A stretch of 64,000 nt of DNA. It comes from Chondrilla cf. caribensis. Lineage: Eukaryota; Porifera; Demospongiae; Chondrillida; Chondrillidae. Location: NCBI GenBank assembly GCA_964020155.1, contig OZ026560.1:1582001-1646000 (forward strand), in the 5' to 3' direction. Shown here in pieces: positions 51,499 through 62,329 of the stretch (positions are counted from its first letter, which is position 1; each line of letters starts with the position of its first letter). A program made the translations under genes and the position numbers. A model generated the notes under the pieces. That model worked only from the letters and a program-made list of their open reading frames with translations, was not told where the DNA came from and ran no database searches.

Positions 51499-54400
51499 AT
51501 GGCCAAATCCAGCAATAATATTACACTCAAAGATATCACTGAAGTGTGTAAAATTTGCTACAGTGATGTACAGCACAAATGTGCCAATCCTTCACAGAGT
51601 AGCTCGAATGCAGTGAGTTTACTATTCCCAATTCAGTGTACATACGTAAAGCACACATCCTTGTACACATACACATATCATAGTCAAACTGCACACTTAC
51701 ATGCATAGTTCTAAAGTGTAATTATGCAAACCATCAAATTGCATGTATTTACTTCAGTTTCAGTTACTACTTTACTACACATGTATGTACATACATAGGT
51801 GCAGTTTGTGTATTTTCAAAATAAAGAACAAATTGTTCGACCGAAACCAGATGATTACCAAATAAGAAGAAAACACCATTATTCTTCTCGTAGCTTCAAT
51901 GGGAACTACAAACTGTGCCGCAATCGTCCACCATGTCAGCCAGACTGTACATTTGCTCATGGTGAAGCTGAGCTGAGAGCCTGGAAAGGTACACTGTTTG
52001 TCATACCAGTAACGGATAAAGTGGGATCATCCTGGTAATAGAATTACTGAAGTACAGTAGAACTTTAGTCAAAGACCAACACATCAATAATAGGATTACT
52101 GAAGTACAGTAGAACCACACTCAGAGACAACGTCAGTAATATACTTACTGAAGTACAGTAGAACCTTAGTCAACGACCACCTCAACAATAGAATTACTGA
52201 AGTACAGTATAGAACAACACCTAGAGACTGTCTTAGCAAAAGGATTACTAACGTACTGTAGGGACCACATTTAGAGACCACTTCAGCAATAGGATCACTG
52301 AGCAACTGTGGGACCCCATCAAGTCCACATCAGTAATGGGAACACTATTTCACAGACATAGGAATTCCTCTTCTGTGTTACTCTATGCACACTCAATGTT
52401 ATAATTAAGACTACCTCAATCTTGACACCATTTTGAATGGTCCCATAGGAAGACACATTGCTCCACTGTACTGATAGTATGTGTGCATATATACGTACAT
52501 GGTCATGTGTGTGTGTGTATACAGGATTACTCATTGTGGTAGAACTATGTACACTGTATCCCAGGAAACCTAGGAATGGCGACATGTTACATTAGTCATT
52601 CTGTAGGGCTAAATTTAGGTTGTCCTTATGAATTATTTGCTTTCTTATGATAATTCCTACAAAATCCCTATAAAATTTACTACATGGCAATGATAGAATA
52701 GCATACCTAGCAGTTTTCCCACAAACAAAATTATTTGTGCTATTGTAAATATGTATGCACGCTATTATGGCATGTGTGTTCCACGTGTTAAATGTTTTTG
52801 TCTGTACTGTACACATGCATGTATGCAAGTGTGTGTGTGTGCATGTGTGTGTGTGTGTGTGTATGTGTGTGTATGTGTGTGTGTGTCTGTATGATAGGCA
52901 TTACTTACGTACTATGTATAGCTGGTATTCCTGTCAATATGTACATCAAACTACGTACGTACTTTAATTATCCCAGGTGAACTAAAAATCGTGACCAAGC
53001 CAGTTATGTTCACTCTAGAAGACCTGATAGAAAAGAAATGCTTTCTTCCGGAACACCACAAGAAAGATAGAATGATTGTGCTCCTGTTGAACCAGGACAA
53101 CAATACTATCGAAATCTTCAGAAATGTGCCTCCAAATAAGGAAGCGATGAGAAAAAGAAACGAACGATATGTTTCAAACCATCCAAAGTATAAGTGTCGC
53201 CGTGGTTACAGGTGTGTGTTTCCACACAGCCGGAAGGAAGCCAGCATCTGGAACATCCTTGTCTATGGTGACCAATGGCCTGAGGACGTATTAGGTCAAC
53301 AAGAGCCAATTTCTTCTGTAACCTTCTCTAAGGTACACCATCGTCAAGTAATTATGTGGCTAATACTATAATGTACTGTGTCTGTGAGACCACTTATTGT
53401 AGCTATTGATTGGTGGCTCTGGGATATCCAGTTTCACACAATAAAACAATAAGCCAACAACAAGAAACAAAACATAATGTCATCATTAATAATGTTAATG
53501 TTGTGATAGCTTTCTTGAAGTTTCTTCTGTATTCCTTCTGCCTGTCCAATGATAGCAGAAGGGACAAAGTTGTGACGTATATTACAGTATCATCACGTAA
53601 TGACAACCTTTGTATCTGTCTTTACACAGGAAACTGTGACAAATGTACAGGAAGTGAGTACCTATGACAGAAGTTGTAAGATTGTGGCTAACGAGCATCT
53701 GAGGCAGTCTGTGCTTAAAGATGAGCTGTCAGCAGGGAACTACAAGGATTGGTTCAGGACTCTGCTCTACATGGAGGAAAACAGGAGGACTGAAATTCTA
53801 CAAAACAGGTCAGTATGCAAAGTAATATACACAGTTGTGTGACTTGACATTCTGTATTAGTAGGAGAATCTTGTTTTGAATGAATGACCTGATGAACCTA
53901 ACAAACCTGTCCTTATTTGTCCAACAGTAGATCTCTCCATGGACACATGACATTGTACTATGCCCTTGGATAGTCACTTAATGTTTAATCACACTACAAA
54001 ATACATCTGCCATGCTTTTACATAGTGCATATTTCAATCTTGATAGTAGCGGCTGCTGCAGTAGCTACCTGTTACATCCAGTCCAGTGAGTGAGGTCCTA
54101 CGCACATTGGGAAAACACCACTTTCCTTGAGTATGTGACCCTATTGAAGCATTGTTGAATGTCCCTATTTCGTTGCTTATGCATTAAAGCGGACAGATTC
54201 AATAACATTTCAATAGGTTTACAATCCTTAAGGATAGATACATAGGTTCTACTGTATCAAAATTACTAACAAATGGTTTCAATGTACATGCAATTTATAA
54301 AATTAATATGTGCTTGAACCCTCATAAACAATATTGTATGTAATGAATTTAGTGTTGAGGTAGCTATTTAGTGTATGGCATTGTATCTGTCTTGTGAATC

Positions 54401-57400
54401 TACATATATACAGTCTGCATTAATTTGCCATAAATACAGTTGAATCATTGTATAATTGTGAAATATATGAGAACCTCACACTTGAGACCACCTATGAGAC
54501 TAGTTAAAATAGAGTAGAGACTCACACTTGAGACCACCTATGAGACTAGTTAAAATAGAGCAGAGATTGTGAAGTGGACCTATTCTGATGTTGAAAGGTA
54601 TGGAGTATTAATGAATAGGACTTTCAGAGACAGAAAGTGGTCCTAACACAAGGTAATATTTAAATGAGGTTCTACTGTACATGCACATATATACTGTACA
54701 GTACGGTTTGAAAAAAACTAAATGGTAATCTCCTTTACCTTTTTTCTGTTATCCGTTAACTGTTAACCGTTAACTGTTAACCGTTACCGGTAGTTTATAA
54801 TTAATACTTAAGCGTATATCACCAAATGACAGGTGCAAATTGCATAACTCATGAACGATCCGTTGAAGAGTCAGTCGACCAGATCCAGGAAGACGAGAGA
54901 TGGTCCTATGTCCTATGAACCATTACCCAAACACTCACATTTGATACTTTAAGTCCTTCTTCCTCAAAGGTTAAGAATTTATAACGGACCATTACGGTTA
55001 TTATCGGTTAATTGTTATCAGAAATCAGTTAGCTTTTAACCAATAAGTGTTAACGGCTATCAGATTAGCAGGTAACTTTTATCTGGTAATGTTTAGTTTT
55101 GTCAAACTGTATATACTGTATGTATGTATAATATGCATTACATGATAATAATATTATTATATTGCTTTTCCTACAATTAACCATTATATCCTATATGTAT
55201 GTACTCTACATGTATGTATATACTGCAGGTGTAATGGCTGTTATAAGATCCGAATTGTGATGAATAGTGAATCTTGCCAGGGGCTTCTCACTCCAAACCC
55301 TGCAAGCATGGATGCAGAACAGTTTGGTACGGTTGCCGAATATGCATCGGATTATGCTTGGACAGCCAGAATCACCTTCAATAACGGGAAGAGAATTGAC
55401 GGATTTGATCTCCATTTACATCGGGACGATTGTTATGGGGTGTGCATATCACTACTTGTCCACCAGCAAGACGTTGGACGTGCCCTGCGTCATCTTGCAA
55501 CCAACAACATTTCAAGGTATATATTTGATGCTGAAGTGCAGTTCCATCTCAACAGACGTTACTTCGAGCTACTGCATGAATCGGTGGAAGGGCTACCAAA
55601 GGAGACCATATTGAAGGTCTTTCCCGAGACAAACCTCTATGGAGTACTTGAAAAAAAGAAGCTTTGCAATTACGACCCTCCCCATCAGCTCAAACTGGAC
55701 GAAATGTTCCAAATGCCAGCCCTTGAAGCCATACTGACTAACCCACCATTGGCTCCATTCATTCTCACCGGACCCTTTGGCACAGGCAAAACACGCCTCA
55801 TAGTGAGAGCCACCCACCAAGTGGTCTGCACAGATCCTAATGCCTCTATTCTGATATGTGTTCATCACAATCAAACAGCCAATAATTACGTAGAGGATTA
55901 CTTTGGGAGGTTGTACGAGACTGGAAACATTCCAAAATATGCCTATCCGGTGAGGATGGTCCCAAATCCAAAGAAGATCCCTTCAAATACAAAGTACTAC
56001 AGGCACTACTACCTCCCCGAGCAGCTGAAGGATGAGATTCGAGAATGTCAGCTCGTGATAACAACATACACGGTTGCCAAGATACTTGTGGAAAGGTTAA
56101 GATGTAAGCCAGGATTTTTCACTCACATTTTCCTGGATGAGGCTGCCCAAGGTCCAGAGCCGGAAGCAATGATGCCACTGTTGCTAGCTACTAAAGACAC
56201 ACACATCTTATTGGCAGGGGACCACCTGCAGGTATTTGCTCACATGCTCTATGTAAGATAGGCACATTTGAAAGTACTACACAATTGTTCTATTATTTAT
56301 GCACTTAATCCGTACATACAGTACATACAATGCATGCATTTACATGTACAGTAAGTGATTTTATGTGATTTCAGTATACTGTACATTCGTATGTGTGTGT
56401 GTGTGCATGTATGTATGTATGCACAGCATGTATAGATATGTATGCATAATGCAATAGATTACATGCATATTATATACCAATATATATGTACAGTATATCC
56501 TCTATTACTATGTACATATATGTACTGTATTGGTGACACTCTGACAGACCTGCATTGACCATTCCTCTGCTATCTTCCCTGTGTGTTGCGGTAGTCTGGT
56601 CCACAGGATGATACAAGAGACCCAGAAGCCAGGAAGAAGGGGTTGTGTACAAGTTTGCTCCAGCGATTGCACCGCCTCTACTATCATTCTGCTGATGGAA
56701 GTGTTATCAAGAACAATTTCATGGCCTCTTTGCTCACAAATTATCGCTGTCATGAAGGTGAAACAAATTTACATACTAGCTTATGTGCATACATATGTAT
56801 GGTGCATCTATCCAGTCTAAGTTACTGGTGCACAGCCACCCCACACACCCACAAACCCACCCCCCCACACACACACCTAATGTATTCACACAACATGTAC
56901 ACGCACAGCGAAAACATATGTACATACAATGCATTTAATGAATAACAAAATTACATCCAAATACTCTTACATTTGCTCAGCCATTCTTCGACTTCCTTCC
57001 AATCTGTTCTATGATTGTTCCTTGCTGACGAGGTCAAAAGACAGCTCACCCCATCCAGACGCTCCTTACCCCCTCGTCTTTGTGTGTTCTTCCCTTGAGC
57101 GAGCCCAGAGTAATAAGAGCTCTTGCAATGAAGAAGAAGCGAAGATGACACTCAAGGTTGCAGAGAAGTACCTTGAATCTTGGCCAGGACGGTGGGGAAA
57201 GTTTTCTCCAGAACAAGTCTGCATCATGGCACGAACACACCAACAGGTATTGTCCACCTTCGTTGGCTCCGTAGAACCAATTCTGGACTGCAGGCACCAA
57301 GCCGGGATGCAACACTATAATTTGCATTCTGACAAACAGACTACACTCAGCACTGGTTTGTCTGACCCTGGTTTAGCCGATAATCTCACTTGAACAATAA

Positions 57401-59283
57401 TTTCTTTCAATCAAAACCACCCCTCGGTATTCGTCTCTAAAGAGTCCACCCTGATTATCTAACAACAGATTCATCTGATATAGTTTTGAGGTGAACAAAC
57501 ATGGTCCGATAAATCAGTGCTGACTGAATGTATGATGCTTAGTACTAAACTGTCAGAGGTGTGTTCCTTCTCATTCTACTGTGTGCAGCAATTCTACCTA
57601 AGAAAGCTGATAGAGACCAGCTACTACCACAACAAAAGGATGAGAACAAGTCAAGTGAGAGTGACCTTTGCAATACAAGGTACGGAAGCACTACATACAT
57701 GCACAAAGGGTAGGGATACACCTACATGCCATTTCCACAATGTGTACATGCAGTCAATTTGGGAGATGAACATGAGCAATGGTCAACATTCAGCTTATAC
57801 ATACAGTAAATTTTCAGTTGTCCACTACCACTTATCCACCATTTTTTCTGTACCTGTAAGAATTTGGAAAACTCAAACTTATTAATCTACCACATTTTCC
57901 TTCATACATTGTCGAGAATTATTTTGCCAATGTTTAACAATCATGCCCAGATCACATACATGTTGTACATGTACATGTATATTATAAGCTGCGTACATAC
58001 GTAGTACATACTGTATGTGTTTGTTATGTAATCTTTCTGTCAATTGAGTCAATACAGTCTACTGTCCAGGTCTTGAATTCAGGGTTGTGTTCTTGAGTGC
58101 CAGTGAACCGTGTGTGTACAAGGAAAGAGGGAAGTTGATGCCTTCCACTGACCTCGGAACCACTGTAGTCAACGAGCGTGTCTTCAATACCGTCATTACT
58201 AGAGCAAAATCACTCTTCGTGGCAGTCGGGAATCCGCACTATCTGATGGATGCTGAAGAATGTATGGTTAATGAAGAGCACCAAGACACTAATTGCTGGA
58301 AGGAGTACCTGAAGACCTGTGCTAGTTGGAATTCCATCATTTATCCCAGTTCTTCCTCCAAAGAGCAGCAAGGAGAATTACTTGCTCGAGTTTACTGCGA
58401 CAATATGCCATTCCCACATGACGTGAGCAAGAAGGAAGACTCTATTCTGCAGAAAAGCAAAGAGGAGATGAGAAAGAAGCTTCTTCAGTGGCTAAAGGGT
58501 CGTAAGGTTGAGCTACATCAAGGTACGTGGTCCCTCATCCAAGCAGATAAGAGGACAAAAGTTGATGACACAGAGGATCTAAGGATGGTGGCCGGCAGTA
58601 ACACAGACACAGGCTTGCTACATTGCACAAAGGTGGATCAGGCGGAGGTGATGCCTATAGACCGCAATGGAAAGAATTATAAGGTGCTAGGTGTAGACTG
58701 TCGTCGCGGAGCTCTGCATGGTGCCCTGGTCAGAGTGAAGCCAACTGTCTCAGGTCGGGCCGGTGCTCCTGATGTACCACTGCTTGGAAGGGTGGTTGAA
58801 GTCATCCGACAGGGTCCGCGTGAAACATTCTTATGCAAAATGGACCCTAATAACAGCAACTACATGATACCTTTGGATGGCAAGAATCCCAAGTTTGTTA
58901 ATCTACCACGAATTGCTCGTCTGCTCGAATCCAATGAAAACATGTCTGCTGCGAATGCTGTGATGAAGCAAGGGTCTGTTGCCTGCTTCGACAGACAGAG
59001 TCTTACAGAGGAAGATACCCCACGCCTTAGGGATGTTATCCCTGTGGAGGATGCAAAGAAAATGAAGTTTCTCGTTCTCTTTATAAGCTGGAAACACAAG
59101 TACACCTTTCCTCTGGGAGCAGTGATAGAGGCATATCCTCCCAACCATCCCATAGCCATGAGCGAAGAATGCGAAGTTGAGGTTCCCATTGCTACGGAAA
59201 CACACTATCACAGAGATTCAACTGAATACGACTTTGATTATGGATGGGAATCTAAATCGTCATGGAATTCTGATGAGTACTAG
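51499..59283 (+). CDS. HELZ/HELZ2-like SF1 RNA helicase with CCCH finger, 9 exons, 1189 residues
   Basis: Exons: 51499-51612, 51805-51988, 52977-53332, 53630-53808, 55229-56231, 56595-56757, 56981-57246, 57589-57679, 58070-59283; total 3570 nt in frame. A CCCH finger (C-x5-C-x3-C-x3-H, from residue 75) is followed by a second partial one (about 172). Upf1-type helicase motifs: Walker A GPFGTGKT (459), ITTYT, DEAAQ (581), LLAGDHLQ, LLTNYRCHE, GLEFRVVFLS (785) and NTVITRAKSLFVAVGNP (about 824). After the helicase, residues about 990-1160 resemble the cold-shock/OB region that precedes RNB in HELZ2 (VVEVIRQGPRETFLCKMDP, YTFPLGAVIEAYP). The protein then ends in an acidic tail instead of an RNB nuclease. 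HELZ2 proteins act in RNA decay and interferon-linked regulation in vertebrates; the role here is inferred. Confidence 0.92.
52048..52320. repeat. Tandem array of about 50-bp units derived from a dispersed repeat
   Basis: TGAAGTACAGTAGAAC-type starts recur at 52048, 52100, 52149, 52199 and (TAACGTACTGTAGGGAC) 52250, each followed by an AGAGACCAC-like core. Helicase intron 2. Confidence 0.8.
52320..52470. repeat. Dispersed GAGACCACCT repeat, inverted copy
   Basis: AGTCCACATCAGTAATGGGA, ATAGGAATTCCTCTTCTGTG and ACTACCTCAATCTTGACACC correspond to the 41700 copy. It follows directly on the 50-bp array. Confidence 0.6.
54470..54680. repeat. Dispersed GAGACCACCT repeat with an internal duplication
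   Basis: CACACTTGAGACCACCTATG plus AGACTAGTTAAAATAGAG occurs twice in tandem, then GATGTTGAAAGGTATGGAGT and GAGGTTCTACTGTAC. Helicase intron 4. Confidence 0.7.
54716..55100. repeat. GTTAACCG-rich repeat region
   Basis: Repeated GTTAACCGTTAACTGTTAAC and later TTATCGGTTAATTGTTATCA, CAGTTAGCTTTTAACC and GTGTTAACGGCTATC segments. Related to 23244-23365. Helicase intron 4. Confidence 0.55.
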
Positions 59284-59768
59284 ATAACTATACAACATAA
59301 ATATATTATTGCCGAACAGCTACAAGTTAGATGTATATGCTGTATGTGTTTTGTGAGCCTAATTGACACCATTAATGACATTATATTGTGCTTTTCAAAT
59401 ATTGTAGGCTACTGCCTTATTATGATTATTTTGAATCATGATTGATGTTGGGCTACTATTAATGAGTTGCTTATTGTTTGAAATTGTATTATCATTATTA
59501 TTATTATTAGTTTCGTAATCACTTTTTGTGAATAATTAATGTTATATCATACCATGATCAATTATAACTACAGTTACAATGTATTTACAGTGGTAGATAG
59601 TATTATTAAACTATAATATTAATTATGTAATACTGTACATGTATGTATACGTATGTACTATAAAATGGACATATATAATTTCCCTGCCTGTTTGTATACA
59701 CAAGTATATTATAAACATTGCCACAGTAAAGCATAAATATATGGAAGACACCTGCTATAGAAGAGTAA

Positions 59769-59900
59769 GGAGAAAAGAGAAGAAACTGCATGGCAGCCGA
59801 GGGGCTTGAACCCAGGGTGTCTGGCTGTAGCAGCCATAACCCCTGTGTCACGAGCCACCGGCCACCCTCAGCTGTCAGTTTTTCTCTTTTCTCCTTTCTC
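59769..59900 (-). repeat. Foldback element enclosing a tRNA-like sequence
   Basis: AAGGAGAAAAGAGAAGAAACTG (59769) pairs with AGTTTTTCTCTTTTCTCCTT (about 59877-59897). Between them, on the minus strand, is a tRNA-like stretch: TGGCTCGTGACACAGG in the box A place, a TGGCT/AGCCA anticodon-like stem, and GGGTTCAAGCC (box B) 45 nt downstream. The T and acceptor stems are imperfect, so it is a SINE piece or tRNA relic, not a working tRNA. Confidence 0.55.
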
Positions 59901-60140
59901 TCCAAGCAGGTTGTCTCCAATATACATTAATACACCACCAACACACCTGCTACTATTATATATTACCACAGTACCGATCATGATCTAGTAGGTGCTTGAA
60001 CTAAAACAGAAAATTATTGTTTATAATATTATAGCTAGATTGTTGATAATTATTATACAGTATATGGCTCTGTTAAAAGACTTTAGCTACATAAAAGTAC
60101 TATTATCAGACCATTTCCATATAGGACATAGTGGATGTGA

Positions 60141-60187
60141 CATGCATGCATGCATGCATGCATGTATGTATGTATGTATGTATGTAG
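60141..60187. repeat. (TGCA)n(TGTA)n microsatellite
   Basis: CATGCATGCATGCATGCATG continuing into TATGTATGTATGTATGTATG. Confidence 0.9.
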
Positions 60188-60449
60188 ATGGGATGATCAA
60201 TCCTCACGTGATGCACTGCCATTTCAACAAAGGGACTTACAAATTGATGGAAAAAAATTACAAGAATCAATCATCAGATAATTATAATGATAATAACAAT
60301 ACATGTAATAATGACAACTTTAACATCGAATTAAAGTGATGCATGAAACAATGGTTGTTTACCAAAAAATAAGTGATTGGATAGCTGAAATTCATGGATA
60401 TGTGTGTGCATCATTTGGTTGGTCAACCATCCCCACTAGTCCCTGTTGA

Positions 60450-61828
60450 TCATTCGGAATTTTCCCTACTGCTGTTGCCCACGGCAGGAGTTGGTGAAGA
60501 GACAGAGGCGTCACTGCTACTTTCAGCTACTGTAGCAGTTATCCCTGTTGTCCCATTGCTAGCAGGGGATGGTATGGGTATGAGCACTGAAGTTTCTTGA
60601 GTTGGAACTGTTGATGTGTTCCCACTGTTCTGTTCAGGAACAGGGCTAGTAGGAGGTGTGGTCACGGGAATAATGGGTGGGATTCCTACAATGATGAAAA
60701 TGAAATGAGAAACAAGAGGTAAAATTAGTCCAAAATGAGGTGAGCACTTCTACGTGTGCATCCTAAAACAAATCAAAAAGGGCTAGTAGGAGGTGTGGTC
60801 ACGGGAATAATGGGTGGGATTCCTACAATGATGAAAATGAAATGAGAAACAGGAGGTAAAATTAGTCCAAACTGAGGTGAGCACTTCTACATGTGCATAC
60901 TAAAACAAATTAAACAGGGCTAGGAGGAGGTGTGGTCACAGGAATAAGGGGCAGGATTTCTACAATGGTGAAGATGAAATGAGAAATAAGAAGTGAAATT
61001 GGTCCACACTTTGGACCAAATGCAATCTGGTTAACTAGACCATCCCTGAAAATGTCAATGGGGTGGCAGGCCGGGTATGGGAGGGAATTATTACCAGTGC
61101 TTCTACTAGCCGACCAGTACATGTGAGGTAAGATGTGAGGGAATTGTTATTTAGTTTACATGGATCATCCCTTCAAATGCTGCAGGGATCACTCAAAGAG
61201 TGAAAGTCACATCATTATGAGCTCACGAACTCAGATGTGATGTTGGATGTGCCATTCGGTATATATGAAAGCAGGCTCCTGCTCAATACATGGCTCTAAG
61301 GCACAGTTTGAAATATGATACTAAGGGTTAAACAGTAACTGTTACAAGTGATAATTGGAATTCGTCACAATTATCAGTGAACAACAATAATACAAGTTTG
61401 GCCACCAGCTTGAGAGGTTAGTGAAGTTGTTAGAGATCTGTCAACTTCTCTTACCACCCGCCACCAAACACATTCTCATGCAAGTTTAGACTAAGAAATC
61501 TGAAGTCATTCTCCACTGGTACATGTAGGAAGACTCACCACACGTGGTGCCTGTGTATCCATTTATACATAGACAGGATGAGGAACACACACCTCCGTTC
61601 CTACAACGCCCACCACAAGCATCACCTGTGCAAGGATGGGATGTACTGATAACTGAATAGCAAACCAACTCATAGGTAGTTACCCAGTTCAAATGATGTT
61701 CTTCACATGTTATGGCTGGGGAGCTTATTTTACCTGGGAATGCTAAGCCATGAGGAGGCCGAGAGTTTGAAACTCTATACTGTGGTCTAAGGGACCATTT
61801 GGCTCAGTGGATCACGCACAAGCACATG

Positions 61829-61888
<60 letters not shown>

Positions 61889-62329
61889 AACACACACAAA
61901 CACACATACACACACACATACACACACACACACATACAAATAAGTACATAGCACTGTAGTATATAGGCCTAAATTCATACAAGTGACTAACACATGATGA
62001 AACATTGTACTGTACTTGTTTGCTATGTGAACAATAAAAAAACACACTTCTTCTGAAATAAAGTTCGACAGTATACTCTGTTCTTCCAAAAGGATTTGAC
62101 AGCTCCACTACATATCTTCCTGCATCTTCAAATATCGTAGATGTGAATACAAGTGCACCATCTGTAGTCTGCTGGTACTTATCCGAGGAAGCAAAGTCTA
62201 TCTGTTGACCATTGCGGAACCAAGTGATGGTTGGTGGGGGAGTTCCACCAGAGTCAACCTCAAAGACCACTGCAGGTCCAGGTGATCTCAGTGAAACATC
62301 CGGTGGGATACTTTGGAAGAAAGGACCGA
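60450..62329 (-). CDS. Secreted Ser/Thr-rich, EGF and Ig-like protein (partial)
   Basis: Minus strand; three exons are visible. 62048-62329 encodes an Ig-like domain (PPPTITWFRNGQQI, FEDAGRYVVELSNPFG). 61539-61645 encodes one EGF module (six Cys: CTGDACGGRCRNGGVCSSSC then LCINGYTGTTC). 60450 to about 60685 encodes a Ser/Thr/Pro-rich tail from IPPIIPVTTPPTSP to a TGA. Splice sites are GT-AG, but the joins between these three exons are not proved and other exons may lie between or upstream. No signal peptide is visible, so the 5' end is missing. No membrane segment is seen after the EGF. Family not recognised; an extracellular matrix or adhesion protein is the likely class. Confidence 0.7.
60643..61013. 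repeat. 137-bp tandem repeat, three copies
   Basis: GGGCTAGTAGGAGGTGTGGT starts at 60643, 60780 and (GGGCTAGGAGGAGGTGTGGT) 60917, an exact 137-bp period. Each copy carries the acceptor and first codons (IPPIIPVTTPPTSP or a variant) of the last exon of the minus-strand EGF/Ig gene. Confidence 0.93.
61829..61931. repeat. (CA)n microsatellite
   Basis: CA run with CGCA and CATA variants, in the intron between the EGF and Ig exons. Confidence 0.95.

Larger units (their letters stand above)
59284..60449. other. Intergenic region between convergent genes
   Basis: AT-rich, with no supported gene. It holds the tRNA-like foldback at 59769-59900 and a (TGCA)n(TGTA)n run at 60141-60187. No canonical AATAAA follows the helicase stop closely; CATAAATATA near 59300 is a weak candidate. 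Confidence 0.55.

Noticed and set aside
61000..61122. Possible extra exon of the EGF/Ig gene (DGLVNQIAFGPKCG)
   Set aside because: An acceptor-like TTTTCAG is present, but the downstream donor and the phase could not be confirmed.
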